A stretch of DNA of 64,000 bases, from positions 1,812,501 through 1,876,500 of the forward strand of contig NZ_CP049834.1 of assembly GCF_019916085.1 (NCBI RefSeq), in the 5' to 3' direction. The DNA is from Aquirufa lenticrescens. Lineage in GTDB: Bacteria; Bacteroidota; Bacteroidia; Cytophagales; Spirosomataceae. Made by a program: the position numbers and the translations under genes. Of the stretch, positions 1 to 9,990 are shown in pieces; the first letter of the stretch is position 1; each line of letters begins with the position of its first letter. The notes below the pieces were generated by a model. That model was not told the DNA's origin, did no database searches, and worked only from the letters and a program-made list of their open reading frames with translations.

Positions 1-194
1 CGTATTTAGCTAAGACTCCTTTCCACGCCGTACGTAATGAAAAAGAATTGCCTACCTCTGTTGTGATGTTTGGCGAAGGGGAGGGAAAAGGATTTTTTGC
101 GATTCCATTAGCGGAAAATGTGCCTGATTTAACCTCTAAGGAGGATATTTTAGTGATGCAGAAATATTTAGAAGAAACATATGGCGATTTTTAA
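1..194 (+). CDS. C-terminal fragment of an unrecognised protein
   Basis: An open frame runs in from the left edge (first full codon at 3) to a TAA at 192-194, giving about 63 residues. The fragment contains the stretch FGEGEGKGFFAIP and ends EETYGDF. I do not recognise the family. There is no membrane segment in the visible part. It lies 39 bp before the GntP-type permease on the same strand, so the two are probably co-transcribed and may serve the same substrate, which is inference only. Confidence 0.65.
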   Translation, partial: YLAKTPFHAVRNEKELPTSVVMFGEGEGKGFFAIPLAENVPDLTSKEDILVMQKYLEETYGDF

Positions 195-233
195 AGCATA
201 GTAGTAAATTGTGAGTGATAACCTATTCACTCT

Positions 234-1535
234 ATGACTTTATTCATCGTAATTGCAAGCCTTGGCCTTTTAGTACTTTTAATCACGTACTGGAAGGTCA
301 ATTCTTTTATAGCCTTCTTATTAGTTAGTCTTTTCGCCGGCGTTTGCCTGGGTTTACCTTTGCCCGATATTGCTAAATCGATCCAAAAAGGGCTAGGGGA
401 TACCCTCGGTTCTTTGGTGGTTATTTTAGTGCTAGGGGCGATGCTGGGTAAATTAGTAGCTAGTTCTGGTGCAGCTAAACAGATTTCAGGGACTTTAATT
501 GATTTGTTTGGATTGAAAAACATCACCTGGGGCTTGATGCTGACAGGTTTCGTCATCGGTATTCCTTTATTTTACAATGTGGGTTTTGTTTTAATGATCC
601 CATTGATTTTCTCTTTGGTACAGCAATACAAGATTCCACCGCTGATGGCTGGGGTACCTATGATGGCCTCCTTGTCTGTGGCGCATGGTTTTTTGCCGCC
701 GCATCCGTCTCCCGCGGCTTTAGTGGCGCAGTTTCACGCGAACATGGGGGAAACGTTGATGTTGGGAATTATGGTCGCTATTCCGGCGATTGTTTTGGCG
801 GGCCCTATTTTTGCCAAAACCTTAGCCCATCTTCCCGTCAAACCCTTAAAATCATTCGCAGCATCCGAAGTGGATGAAACGAATCTGCCAAGTAAAACGG
901 CTAGCTTCATTGCCGCCCTTTTTCCGGTATTTCTGTTAGTGGGTACCACAATCGCCGAAGTGCAATTACCTGATTCTCCGGTGGTGAAATTCATCGCTGA
1001 TCCAGCGATGGTCATGTTAGTGGCTATTTTAGTCGCTACTTATATCTTAGGGATTCGCCGTGGTAAGAAAATCGAGGAAGTGATGAATGTCTATGGAGAG
1101 GCAGTGAAAGACGTGGCCATGATTCTATTGATTATTGCCGGTGCAGGAACCTTGAAAGAGATTCTATTGGTTTCTGGAGTCAGCAAAGAAATTGCGTCCT
1201 ACTTAGGTGGCTTACCTATTCACCCCCTTGTTTTAGGCTGGATGATGGCAGCCATTATTCGCGTTTGCTTGGGTTCGGCCACGATTGCAGGCTTGACTGC
1301 AGCGGGTATGATTTATCCATTAGTGGCTTCAGGCGGAGTAAATGCAAACTTAATGGTTTTAAGCATCGGCGCAGGTAGTTTGATGTTCTCTCATGTCAAT
1401 GATACAGGTTTTTGGTTATTTAAAGAATACTTCAATTTAACGGTGAAAGAGACATTGCGTTCGTGGTCCCTCATGGAGACTATTGTGTCGATTACTGGTT
1501 TAGCTGGAGTGATGATCTTGAATCAATTCTTGTAA
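234..1535 (+). CDS. GntP family gluconate/sugar-acid:H+ symporter
   Basis: A 433-residue, very hydrophobic protein with about 12 to 14 membrane segments. Its length and sequence match the GntP family (E. coli GntT/GntP are about 440 residues), for example the GIPLFYNVGFVLMIPL region and the conserved HGFLPPHPSP loop near residue 150. Family members import gluconate or related sugar acids with protons across the inner membrane. Exact substrate cannot be read from the sequence; D-glycerate or ketogluconates are also possible. The start at 234 gives an immediate membrane helix. It follows an unrecognised gene by 39 bp. The rest of the window carries uronate-pathway genes (kduD, GH88, GH105), which fits a sugar-acid theme. 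Confidence 0.9.
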   Translation: MTLFIVIASLGLLVLLITYWKVNSFIAFLLVSLFAGVCLGLPLPDIAKSIQKGLGDTLGSLVVILVLGAMLGKLVASSGAAKQISGTLIDLFGLKNITWGLMLTGFVIGIPLFYNVGFVLMIPLIFSLVQQYKIPPLMAGVPMMASLSVAHGFLPPHPSPAALVAQFHANMGETLMLGIMVAIPAIVLAGPIFAKTLAHLPVKPLKSFAASEVDETNLPSKTASFIAALFPVFLLVGTTIAEVQLPDSPVVKFIADPAMVMLVAILVATYILGIRRGKKIEEVMNVYGEAVKDVAMILLIIAGAGTLKEILLVSGVSKEIASYLGGLPIHPLVLGWMMAAIIRVCLGSATIAGLTAAGMIYPLVASGGVNANLMVLSIGAGSLMFSHVNDTGFWLFKEYFNLTVKETLRSWSLMETIVSITGLAGVMILNQFL

Positions 1536-1543
1536 TTGTTCTA

Positions 1544-1562
1544 TTGTATCAGAAAAATACAA
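1544..1562. promoter_or_regulatory. Possible operator: TTGTAT-N7-ATACAA palindrome
   Basis: Perfect 6-bp arms TTGTAT and ATACAA are separated by 7 bases, 9 bp after the GntP gene stop and about 200 bp before the first SusC gene. A near-identical site lies at 26157-26175 before a sugar isomerase-like gene. Spaced dyads of this shape are typical of dimeric repressors such as the LacI or GntR families, but no regulator gene is adjacent. The remaining gap (1563-1765) is AT-rich and shows no clear TAnnTTTG box. Confidence 0.35.
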
Positions 1563-1765
1563 AATTTATCACTTTGCCGATAATTTGTATTTATCCAAAT
1601 ATTATACGCTTAATCAGCTGTTTTTCAGTATAAAAGACTGATTATTCTCATTTTGCTGCTTGATTATTCGTCATTTTTGATCTTTTTTTTGTTTGTTTAT
1701 TAACATTTTGTTAATTTTCGAGCGATTGATTTATTTATCAACAACTTTTTTCAACCCTAACTTAA

Positions 1766-4700
1766 ATGTTCATGAAAAAAAATTTACTCATGACTTTTCT
1801 GGTTACGATTCTATCTGTAGCGAGTCTTTTCGCACAGGATAGAAAAGTTTCAGGAAAGGTGACCTCGGCCGAGGACGGTTCTGGTCTTCCAGGTGTTACT
1901 GTAGCTATTAAAGGTACAGGCAAAGGAACTCAATCAGATGTGAATGGTAACTATTCATTATCTGTGCCAAGTTCAGCTACATTAGTTTTCTCTTTTGTAG
2001 GATTAAACCCCAAAACAATTGCAGTAGGTAACCAATCGGTTATCGATGTTAAATTGGCGACAGATACGCGTCAATTATCAGAGGTTGTCGTAACGGGTAC
2101 AGGTTCTGCAATCGATAAGCGTTCAACCGCTATCGATGTACAAGCGATCACCGCTAAAAATTTACCATCAGTTCCTACTGCTTCAGTAGATCAGGCTTTA
2201 GTAGGTAAAATTGCGGGTGCCCAGATTTCTTCTGGAAACGGTATGCCGGGTCAACCAGTTAGTATCGTTTTACGTGGTATTAACACGATTAACCGTGGTA
2301 CTTCTCCAATGATCTTATTAGATGGAGTTGAGGTAGGTTCAACTGACCTTAACTCAATCGATTTAAACATCATCGAGAAAGTGGAAGTTATCCAAGGTGC
2401 AGCTGCTGCTACTATCTATGGTGCACAAGGTGCGAACGGGGTAATTCAATTATTCTCGAAAAAAGGTAAAGCAGGTAAAGTGAATATTGATTTCGCTTCA
2501 TCTGTTATCAACTCTACACCTTTAAACGTAGGTGGTTTGCGTAAAGCAGATAAGCACGGTTTCAAAACCAATGCAAACAATGAAGTTATCGGTGGTTCTG
2601 GCCAACCTTTGGCATTAGATCCTATCTATGGTTCATATGGAGAAAACGTAATCTTTGCTTCGACTGACCCTACGGTTCAGATCAACAAGCCTTACGATAA
2701 GAACTTGAAGTATTATGATCACTTCGGTATGTTCTTTACTCCTACAACGAACTACAACAACTCATTATCTATTTCTGGTGGTTCTGAGAAAAGTGATTTC
2801 AACTTCTCTTTATCAAACTCTGATAATGCAGGTCCATTCAAAAATGTGGGTGGTTTGAATCGTACGAACATGACGGCTAACTTAGGTTTCGAATTAGCAA
2901 AAGGTTTGAAATTGCGTTCTATCACTCAATTAGTGTATACAAAGAACACGATTAATGATGGTACTGGTCGTTCGATCATCTATTCTGTATTCAACTCTCG
3001 TCCATTCGTGGATTATGATTGGAAAGATGCTGACGGAAACTACCCAGGTTATATGGGAGATGCAGTAGGTGTGAATGGTTACAACCCGAACGCGGTTAAC
3101 TACTACACGAAGACAAATTCAGATCGTATCGATATCGTTCAAAGCTTGAACTTAAACTACGAGATCAACAAGTTTGTGTCTTTAGACGCGAAATATGGTG
3201 TTAACTACCAAACAGACAAGACGATTTACACGTACTTGAACCAAACAGGTAACAAAAACATCATGGATCAACAATACTGGTATTATAACTTTAATGGTAA
3301 TGATGCAACAGGTGAGTTGAACCGTTATGAGTATGCTAGTTCATTGCAAAACTTCTTAGGTTCTGCGATTTTCAAAACAGATTTCCAAAAAGATTTCAAC
3401 ATCAACATCCCATTACGTACTACTACGCAAGTGGCATTTGACTACAGAAATCGTTTGAACACTTCTTATGTTTCTTATGGTATCGGTATGCCGAACTACA
3501 CGCCAGTGAATACTTCACAAGCAGCTGAAACAAAAGTATACCGTGATTACAAAGAGCCATTTATTACGTATGGTTACTTAGCAACACAACGTTTTGACTA
3601 TGGTACGATTGGTGGTATCTCAGGTGGTTTCCGTACGGACTTCTCGTCAGCTTTCGGTGCTGCGTCTACTCCGCAAACGTTCCCTCGTGGTGATGCGTAC
3701 TTACGTGTATCTGAATTAGGAATTTTCAAGAACTCTGCGATCAGCACGACGGTTGAAGATTTCAAATTACGTGCAGCGTATGGTGAGGCAGGTATTCAGC
3801 CAAGAGCTTTTGACCGTTACATCACGTTGAATACAGGTGTTATTGGTGGTGGAAATGCATTCTTCTTTCCATTAACGCAATCTAATCCTAACTTGAACGT
3901 AGAGATTTCTAAAGAATTAGAAATTGGTACAGATATCGGTTTGAACTTAGGTAAAAATTCAGCTTGGTTAAACAATGTGAATTTATCAGCTTCTTACTGG
4001 AAGCGTTCGACAGACAATGCGATCTTTGAAGTAGATGCTGCGCCTTCTACAGGTATCGGTACGGTAAAAGATAACGCGTTCTCTTTAGGATCAAATGGTA
4101 TCCAAGCTAGCTTAAACGCTCAGATCTACAGAGATGCAGATTGGACTTGGAATTTCACTACGAACTTTGGAAAGCAAACTTCAGAAATCACAGCGGTTCG
4201 TGGTGGTGCTGAGGTAGTTGTTCTTTCAGGTGCTGGTTCTACTGGTTATGTATTACGTGCTGGCGAGAAAATCGGTCAGTTATACGGTTTCATGGGTATA
4301 CATAGCTTAGATGCTGTTTTACCAGATGGTACGGTAGCTATTCCTGAGGCATCTCGTTCTCAATACGAAGTGGCTAGCAATGGTTGGGTAGTTAAGAAAT
4401 CAACGAAAGCTCCTTATTTCTCTTCAGGACAATATAGCTTCGGTGATCCTAATCCTGATTTCAATGCTTCATTCATTACAGATTTAACATGGAAAGGTAT
4501 CGTTTCATTCAACTTACAAGTTGATTTGATCCAAGGTGCACACGTATACAACCAAACAAAAGAATGGATGTACCGTGATGGTATCCACTCTGATTACCAA
4601 CAACCAATCACCATCAATGGTGAAACAGGTGCTTGGTCTGCATTCTACCGTGGTGTATATGCTGAGGTTTCTCGTAACGGTACGAAGAACTACTTCTATG

Positions 4701-4951
4701 AAGATGCTTCATTCGCTCGTTTACGTAACCTTTCTGTAGGTGTTGATTTAGTGAAAGCGTTCGGCTTGAAATCTTTCCGTAAGTTACAATTAGTAGCTTC
4801 AGGACGTAACTTGTATACGTTAACAAACTATACTGGTTTAGATCCAGAGATCTCTTCAGGTGGAGTTAACTCTGCTTGGGATCGTGGAACAGATCACAAT
4901 ACGATGCCAAACTTACGTTCATACCAAGTACAGTTGAACATTGGTTTCTAA
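1766..4951 (+). CDS. SusC/RagA family TonB-dependent outer-membrane transporter (pair 1)
   Basis: A 1061-residue TonB-linked outer-membrane barrel that imports an oligomeric nutrient with its SusD partner. Order: signal peptide ending LFAQ (about residues 1-24), carboxypeptidase-regulatory-like beta-sandwich (about 25-105, with SGLPGVTVAIKGT), TonB-box-like LSEVVVTG (about 105), plug with RGINTINRGTSPMILLDG and IYGAQGANGVI (about 125-235), then a long barrel ending in the aromatic terminus QLNIGF. A second ATG at 1772 gives an equally good signal peptide (MKKN). The SusD partner follows 40 bp downstream. The substrate is not predictable; nearby secreted peptidases make peptides a possibility. 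Confidence 0.93.
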   Translation: MFMKKNLLMTFLVTILSVASLFAQDRKVSGKVTSAEDGSGLPGVTVAIKGTGKGTQSDVNGNYSLSVPSSATLVFSFVGLNPKTIAVGNQSVIDVKLATDTRQLSEVVVTGTGSAIDKRSTAIDVQAITAKNLPSVPTASVDQALVGKIAGAQISSGNGMPGQPVSIVLRGINTINRGTSPMILLDGVEVGSTDLNSIDLNIIEKVEVIQGAAAATIYGAQGANGVIQLFSKKGKAGKVNIDFASSVINSTPLNVGGLRKADKHGFKTNANNEVIGGSGQPLALDPIYGSYGENVIFASTDPTVQINKPYDKNLKYYDHFGMFFTPTTNYNNSLSISGGSEKSDFNFSLSNSDNAGPFKNVGGLNRTNMTANLGFELAKGLKLRSITQLVYTKNTINDGTGRSIIYSVFNSRPFVDYDWKDADGNYPGYMGDAVGVNGYNPNAVNYYTKTNSDRIDIVQSLNLNYEINKFVSLDAKYGVNYQTDKTIYTYLNQTGNKNIMDQQYWYYNFNGNDATGELNRYEYASSLQNFLGSAIFKTDFQKDFNINIPLRTTTQVAFDYRNRLNTSYVSYGIGMPNYTPVNTSQAAETKVYRDYKEPFITYGYLATQRFDYGTIGGISGGFRTDFSSAFGAASTPQTFPRGDAYLRVSELGIFKNSAISTTVEDFKLRAAYGEAGIQPRAFDRYITLNTGVIGGGNAFFFPLTQSNPNLNVEISKELEIGTDIGLNLGKNSAWLNNVNLSASYWKRSTDNAIFEVDAAPSTGIGTVKDNAFSLGSNGIQASLNAQIYRDADWTWNFTTNFGKQTSEITAVRGGAEVVVLSGAGSTGYVLRAGEKIGQLYGFMGIHSLDAVLPDGTVAIPEASRSQYEVASNGWVVKKSTKAPYFSSGQYSFGDPNPDFNASFITDLTWKGIVSFNLQVDLIQGAHVYNQTKEWMYRDGIHSDYQQPITINGETGAWSAFYRGVYAEVSRNGTKNYFYEDASFARLRNLSVGVDLVKAFGLKSFRKLQLVASGRNLYTLTNYTGLDPEISSGGVNSAWDRGTDHNTMPNLRSYQVQLNIGF

Positions 4952-4991
4952 TTCAGAATTGAGAAAAAGGTATCATTTAAATTTGAAAAAA

Positions 4992-6623
4992 ATGAAAAAC
5001 ATAAAAATAACCGCGCTTTCCTTTCTGCTTTTAGCTGGATCGGTTATGTCGTGCAAGGATCAATTGGATATCCAAAATCCAAATCAGCCTACTCCTGCGA
5101 CGGCTGCGTCTGAGGCTGGTATCGTTGCTTTAGCACAAGGATCTGTTTACAAAAACGGATTTACTTCTGCTGGTAATAAGTATTATGATGGTGTTGTAGG
5201 AGCTTTCTACAATGGTGTAGTAGGTATTCATGAATTAATGGGTGATGTTGTTTCAGCTGAAGCAGCGAACACTTACATGAATAACTTGTCTTCTCCAGAT
5301 ATGGTTACATTAGATAATGGAACGCAAGTAGCTAATCCAAATAGCCCTGCATTGCAGAAATCATTATTGCGTGCAATCAATACAAACTCACAACAAGGTG
5401 GTAACCCAGGTTGGCATGAGTGGGCGATGATGTACCAATTAAACAATGCTTGCAACACTATTTTAGATGCAGTGGATAAGACTACATTTACAGGTGATGC
5501 AACAGCAAAGAAAAATGCAATCAAGGCATGGGCTTATACTTGGAAAGGTTTAGCTTATGCTCGTCTTGGTTCATTATACTATGCGGGTTTAATTGTGAAC
5601 ACTCCATCGGTTACAAACAATACGTATGTAACGAAAGAGGCGATGATTGCTGAATCAAATGCTAATTTTGACAAAGCAGCAACAGCTGTAAATGCTTCAG
5701 GTGCATCAGGAGATTTTGAGGAGATCGTTACGGCTTTAATTCCGGATTTCTTCCAAACGGAAAAAGGTGCGGTTCCTACTGCTGGTCAGTGGATCAAAAA
5801 CTTGAACACCATGAAGGCGCGTAATATCTTAGTAAATACTCCTGCAGCTACGATGACTGCTGCTCAGTGGGATGCTATTCTTACGTTGACTAATGCAGGT
5901 GTAGGTGCTTCTGATCCAGTATTTGCTGGTAACACGAATGCGAATGGAGATATCTTTGGTTCTTCTAACTATTCTGTGGCTGCGCGTGCAGTAGGTTCTA
6001 ACGCATCAGGTGGAACGTATAAAATCTCTGAGCGTTTAATTCAGGATTTCAATACGGGTGACCAGCGTTTAGCTCAAAACTTCAAAGTTTATACCGTATG
6101 GGTAGGTAACTCTGACCGTGGTAATGCATTTAACACACGTTATGCAATCAAGGATGGTGGTAATGGTTTAGCAGGTGTTTATACATATGTTAACCGTACA
6201 GCTGGAAATGCAGAAATCTTCTTATTAGGTTCTTACGAGGAAAATGAGTTGATGAAAGCAGAAGCTAAATTGTGGAAAGGTGATGTAGCAGGTGCTGCTG
6301 CAAGCATTAATGCGGTTCGTGAGTACCAAGGTGCTGGAATTGCTGCGATCACTTCTACAAATGCTGCTGTTGTAAAAGAAGAATTACGTAAAGAACGCCG
6401 TGTGGCTTTAGCTTTCCGTGGTTTATCATTCTACGATGCTCGTCGTTGGGGCGTATTAGATGGCGGTCGCACAGGTGCGGTGGTTATCTCTAAAGATGGT
6501 TCATCTATCTCTACGAACGCAACGATTAAATATGGTTATTTAGATTATTGGGATGTTCCTAACAATGAGTTAGCGAATAATCCAGCTGGCGCGGGTTCTG
6601 CACCTACGACAAATCCTAAATAA
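4992..6623 (+). CDS. SusD/RagB family surface nutrient-binding lipoprotein (pair 1)
   Basis: A 543-residue outer-membrane lipoprotein, partner of the upstream SusC. The start at 4992 (MKNIKITAL) was chosen because it directly begins a lipoprotein signal ending in the lipobox VMSC; the frame is open further upstream to 4941 but that would bury the signal and overlap the SusC stop. The C-terminal half has the SusD/RagB signature (AVREYQGAG, KEELRKERRVALAFRGLSFY, DARRWG). TPR-like helices are expected in the N-terminal half. The ligand is unknown. A hairpin terminator follows 20 bp after the stop, so SusC and SusD form a two-gene unit. Confidence 0.92.
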   Translation: MKNIKITALSFLLLAGSVMSCKDQLDIQNPNQPTPATAASEAGIVALAQGSVYKNGFTSAGNKYYDGVVGAFYNGVVGIHELMGDVVSAEAANTYMNNLSSPDMVTLDNGTQVANPNSPALQKSLLRAINTNSQQGGNPGWHEWAMMYQLNNACNTILDAVDKTTFTGDATAKKNAIKAWAYTWKGLAYARLGSLYYAGLIVNTPSVTNNTYVTKEAMIAESNANFDKAATAVNASGASGDFEEIVTALIPDFFQTEKGAVPTAGQWIKNLNTMKARNILVNTPAATMTAAQWDAILTLTNAGVGASDPVFAGNTNANGDIFGSSNYSVAARAVGSNASGGTYKISERLIQDFNTGDQRLAQNFKVYTVWVGNSDRGNAFNTRYAIKDGGNGLAGVYTYVNRTAGNAEIFLLGSYEENELMKAEAKLWKGDVAGAAASINAVREYQGAGIAAITSTNAAVVKEELRKERRVALAFRGLSFYDARRWGVLDGGRTGAVVISKDGSSISTNATIKYGYLDYWDVPNNELANNPAGAGSAPTTNPK

Positions 6624-6642
6624 GAATTTTTAATTTTTATTG

Positions 6643-6679
6643 AAAGAGGCACTATCCTGAGATGGTGCCTCTTTTTTTG
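6643..6679 (+). terminator. Rho-independent terminator of SusCD pair 1
   Basis: The arm AGAGGCACTATC pairs with GATGGTGCCTCT (one G-T wobble) and is followed by a T run at 6672-6678. It sits 20 bp after the SusD stop. Confidence 0.88.
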
Positions 6680-6762
6680 TGCCAAATGTTTGGCGGTATA
6701 TCGGAAAATTCCTAATTTGCCAGACGTTTTATATTATTTTTTCATTAATTAAACTCAACAAC

Positions 6763-9700
6763 ATGAAAAAACTATTACTCCTTGGGGTATTGGTGTTGGC
6801 TGTATTCAGCACATCAATGGCTCAAACAAGGCAAGTAACCGGTAAGGTTACAGCTTCAGAGGATGGTGCGGCTCTTCCGGGAGTTAGTGTCAGCCTAAAA
6901 GGTTCATCTCGTGGTACAACCACAGCAGCGGATGGTACTTACAAAATTACAGTAGGTGATGGTGCTGCAATCACTTTCAGCTTTGTGGGTTACAAGCCAC
7001 AAACGGTTTCAGTAGGAAGCCAAAGTTCAATCAACGTAGTTTTAGCGACAGATGCTTCTGAGTTAAATGAGGTGGTTGTAACGGCTTTGGGTCTTACTCG
7101 TACAAAGAACTCATTACCTTATGCTGCTCAGCAAGTGAAAGGAGAAGAGCTAACACGTGTTCGTACTGGTAACGCTATTCAAGCATTATCTGGTAAAGTT
7201 GCGGGTTTACAAATCATCCAAGGTAATGCAATCGGTGGTTCTACTAACGTGGTAGTTCGTGGTAACAAATCATTGACTGGTAACAACCAAGCGCTATTTG
7301 TAGTAGACGGTGTGCCAATCGATAACACGAACAAAAACTCAGGTAACCAACAAACAGGTCGTGGTGGTTATGATTACGGTAACGCTGCATCTGATATTAA
7401 CCCAGATGATATCGAAAACATGACGGTATTGAAAGGTGCTGCGGCAACTGCTCTTTACGGTTCTCGTGCTTCGAATGGTGTGATCATGATCACAACTAAG
7501 AAAGCTAAGCGTGGTTTAGGTTTAACAATCAACGCTGGCTTGACAGTAGGAACAATTGATAAGTCAACTTTCCCTACTTACCAAAACCAATACGGTGCAG
7601 GTTACTCTGATCCATACCAAAAAGATGGTTTCTTGTATTTTGATGCAAATGGTGACGGAACGAATGATTTAGTTGTTCCTACAGCTGAAGATGCTTCTTA
7701 CGGTGTGAAATTCAACCCTAGCTTAATGGTTTACCACTGGGATGCTTTTGATCCTGCAGGTCCTAACTACAAGAAAATGAAGCCATGGGTTGCTGCTGCA
7801 AACACACCAGTAACTTTCTATGAGACTGCTATCTCTAACAACACTAACATTATGTTAGATGGTGCAAACGATAAGGGTACTTATAAATTAGGCTTTACGC
7901 GTAACGAAGAGCGTGGTACATTACCTAACTCTAATGTAACGAAGAACATCGTTAACTTAGGTGGTTCTTACAATGTGAATGAGAAATTAACAGCTTCTGC
8001 TGTAGCTAACTTCTCTATCGTAGATGGTAAAGGTCGTTACGGTTCAGGTTATTCTGGACAAAACGTTAATCAAAACTTCCGTCAATGGTACCAAACTAAC
8101 GTTGACTTAGTTGAGCAAAAAGAAGCTTATTTCCGCAACAATCAAAACGTTACTTGGAACTGGGGTGATCCTTCATCTGCAGCTGGTTTAAAACCAATCT
8201 ACACAGATAACTATTATTGGACTCGTTACCAAAACTATGAGACAGATACACGTACTCGTATCTTCGGTAATGCTCAATTAGATTACAAAGCAACTTCATA
8301 CTTAGCGTTCTTAGGACGTATCACAGTAGATACATACAATGAATTGCAAGAAGAACGTACTGCGGTAGGTTCTCAAGCTACTCCTGGATATTCTCGTTTA
8401 GATCGTACGTTCAACGAAACGAACTATGACTTGATGGCTAACTTTGATAAAGATGTAATTAAAGATGTAAACGTGAAAGCCTTAGCTGGTTTGAACTTAC
8501 GTAAGTCTTATACACGTGCGATCTCTGCTGGGACTAACGGTGGTTTGATCGTTCCTGGTTTATACTCGGTAGCTAACTCAAAAGGTACAGTGGCTGCAGC
8601 GTCAGAAGGATATTCTCCACGTGAGGTATTCGGTATGTTTGGTGGTTTAACAGTAACATACAAAGGTTTCTTAACATTAGACGGTACAGTTCGTCGTGAT
8701 AAGTCTTCTACGTTACCAGTTGAAAACAACCAATACAACTACTACTCTGGTTCAGCTTCTTGGTTGTTCTCTCACCACATCCAAGATCTTCCTTGGTTGA
8801 CTTCTGGTAAGTTACGTGCTAACTGGGCGACTGTAGGTAATGATGCTCCTTGGGGTGCGATCAAAAACGTTTACGATCAACCAGCTCCATTTGGTTCAAC
8901 GATCTTGTTCTCTGTACCTAGTACACAAAACAACCCGATCTTAAAGCCAGAGCAAACTCAATCTCGTGAGATCGGTTTAGAAATGGCTTTCTTACAAAAC
9001 CGTTTAGGTTTTGATGCAACGTATTACCAATCAAATACATTAGATCAAATCTTACCTGCTGCAGTTTCATCTGCTACTGGTTTCTCTTCATCTTATGTGA
9101 ATGCTGGTAACATCGAGAACAAAGGTTTTGAATTAAGCCTTTATGCTACGCCTATCAAGACAGCTGACTTCTCTTGGAATGTGAATGCTAACTGGACTAA
9201 GAATCAATCATTAGTATTGAGCTTATATGGTAACTCACAAAACTTACAATTAGGTTCTTTCCAAGGTGGTGTTTCTTTGAACGCAACAGTTGGACAACCT
9301 TATGGTGTGTTACAAGGAAAGACTTGGAACTTGAAAGATGGTCAAAAATTAGTTGGATCTAGCGGTCGTTACTCTATCTCTACTACAACAACTAACAACA
9401 TCGGTAACATGAATCCAGATTGGATCGGTGGTTTGAATAATACATTCAAATACAAGAACGTTTCATTCTCTTTCTTGATCGATGTGAAAAAAGGTGGTAA
9501 CGTATTCTCTCTAGATCAGTACTATGGTGCTGCAACAGGGGTATATGCTGAATCAGCTGCATTGAACGATAAAGGTAACCCATCTCGTAACACAATCGCT
9601 GAAGGTGGTGGTGTAATTATGCCAGGTGTGAAAGCTGACGGTACTCCGAATGATATTCGTGTAGAAAATGATTATGGTACATACGGTTATGCTTATAACC

Positions 9701-9969
9701 CAGCTGCTGCTTTCGTTTACGATGCTTCTTATATCAAATTACGTGAGGCTAACTTGACGTATTCTTTGCCAAAATCTATCGTTGCTAAATTAGGTGGCGT
9801 TAAAGGTGTGGATGTGTCTGTTTTCGGACGTAACCTTTGGATCATTAAAAAATATGTTCCTTACGCAGATCCTGAAGAAAACTTGTCTTCTGGTAATATC
9901 CAAGGATATCAATCAGGTGCATATCCAACAACAAGATCGATTGGATTTAACGTTAAATTGTTATTTTAA
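6763..9969 (+). CDS. SusC/RagA family TonB-dependent outer-membrane transporter (pair 2)
   Basis: 1068 residues from the ATG at 6763 (MKKLLLLGVLVLAVFSTSMAQ), chosen because it starts the Sec signal peptide; an in-frame ATG at 6679 overlaps the upstream terminator and is unlikely. Domains: carboxypeptidase-regulatory-like (about 25-105, ALPGVSVSLKGS), TonB-box-like LNEVVVTA, plug with VVVRGNKSLTGNNQALFVVDG and ALYGSRASNGVIMITTKK, then the barrel ending in NVKLLF. It pairs with the SusD-like gene 21 bp downstream. The plug insertion carrying DNTNKNSGNQQTGRGGYDYG is longer than in the two other SusC proteins here. The substrate is not evident. Confidence 0.93.
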   Translation: MKKLLLLGVLVLAVFSTSMAQTRQVTGKVTASEDGAALPGVSVSLKGSSRGTTTAADGTYKITVGDGAAITFSFVGYKPQTVSVGSQSSINVVLATDASELNEVVVTALGLTRTKNSLPYAAQQVKGEELTRVRTGNAIQALSGKVAGLQIIQGNAIGGSTNVVVRGNKSLTGNNQALFVVDGVPIDNTNKNSGNQQTGRGGYDYGNAASDINPDDIENMTVLKGAAATALYGSRASNGVIMITTKKAKRGLGLTINAGLTVGTIDKSTFPTYQNQYGAGYSDPYQKDGFLYFDANGDGTNDLVVPTAEDASYGVKFNPSLMVYHWDAFDPAGPNYKKMKPWVAAANTPVTFYETAISNNTNIMLDGANDKGTYKLGFTRNEERGTLPNSNVTKNIVNLGGSYNVNEKLTASAVANFSIVDGKGRYGSGYSGQNVNQNFRQWYQTNVDLVEQKEAYFRNNQNVTWNWGDPSSAAGLKPIYTDNYYWTRYQNYETDTRTRIFGNAQLDYKATSYLAFLGRITVDTYNELQEERTAVGSQATPGYSRLDRTFNETNYDLMANFDKDVIKDVNVKALAGLNLRKSYTRAISAGTNGGLIVPGLYSVANSKGTVAAASEGYSPREVFGMFGGLTVTYKGFLTLDGTVRRDKSSTLPVENNQYNYYSGSASWLFSHHIQDLPWLTSGKLRANWATVGNDAPWGAIKNVYDQPAPFGSTILFSVPSTQNNPILKPEQTQSREIGLEMAFLQNRLGFDATYYQSNTLDQILPAAVSSATGFSSSYVNAGNIENKGFELSLYATPIKTADFSWNVNANWTKNQSLVLSLYGNSQNLQLGSFQGGVSLNATVGQPYGVLQGKTWNLKDGQKLVGSSGRYSISTTTTNNIGNMNPDWIGGLNNTFKYKNVSFSFLIDVKKGGNVFSLDQYYGAATGVYAESAALNDKGNPSRNTIAEGGGVIMPGVKADGTPNDIRVENDYGTYGYAYNPAAAFVYDASYIKLREANLTYSLPKSIVAKLGGVKGVDVSVFGRNLWIIKKYVPYADPEENLSSGNIQGYQSGAYPTTRSIGFNVKLLF

Positions 9970-9990
9970 TCATCCTAAATTTTCGTAAAG

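Noticed and set aside
1536-1765. Clear promoter for SusCD pair 1
   Set aside because: Only boxes with at least one mismatch to TAnnTTTG (such as TCACTTTG) were found, so no promoter is called.
4941-4991. Upstream extension of the first SusD gene
   Set aside because: It overlaps the SusC stop and would put 17 residues before a complete lipoprotein signal peptide.
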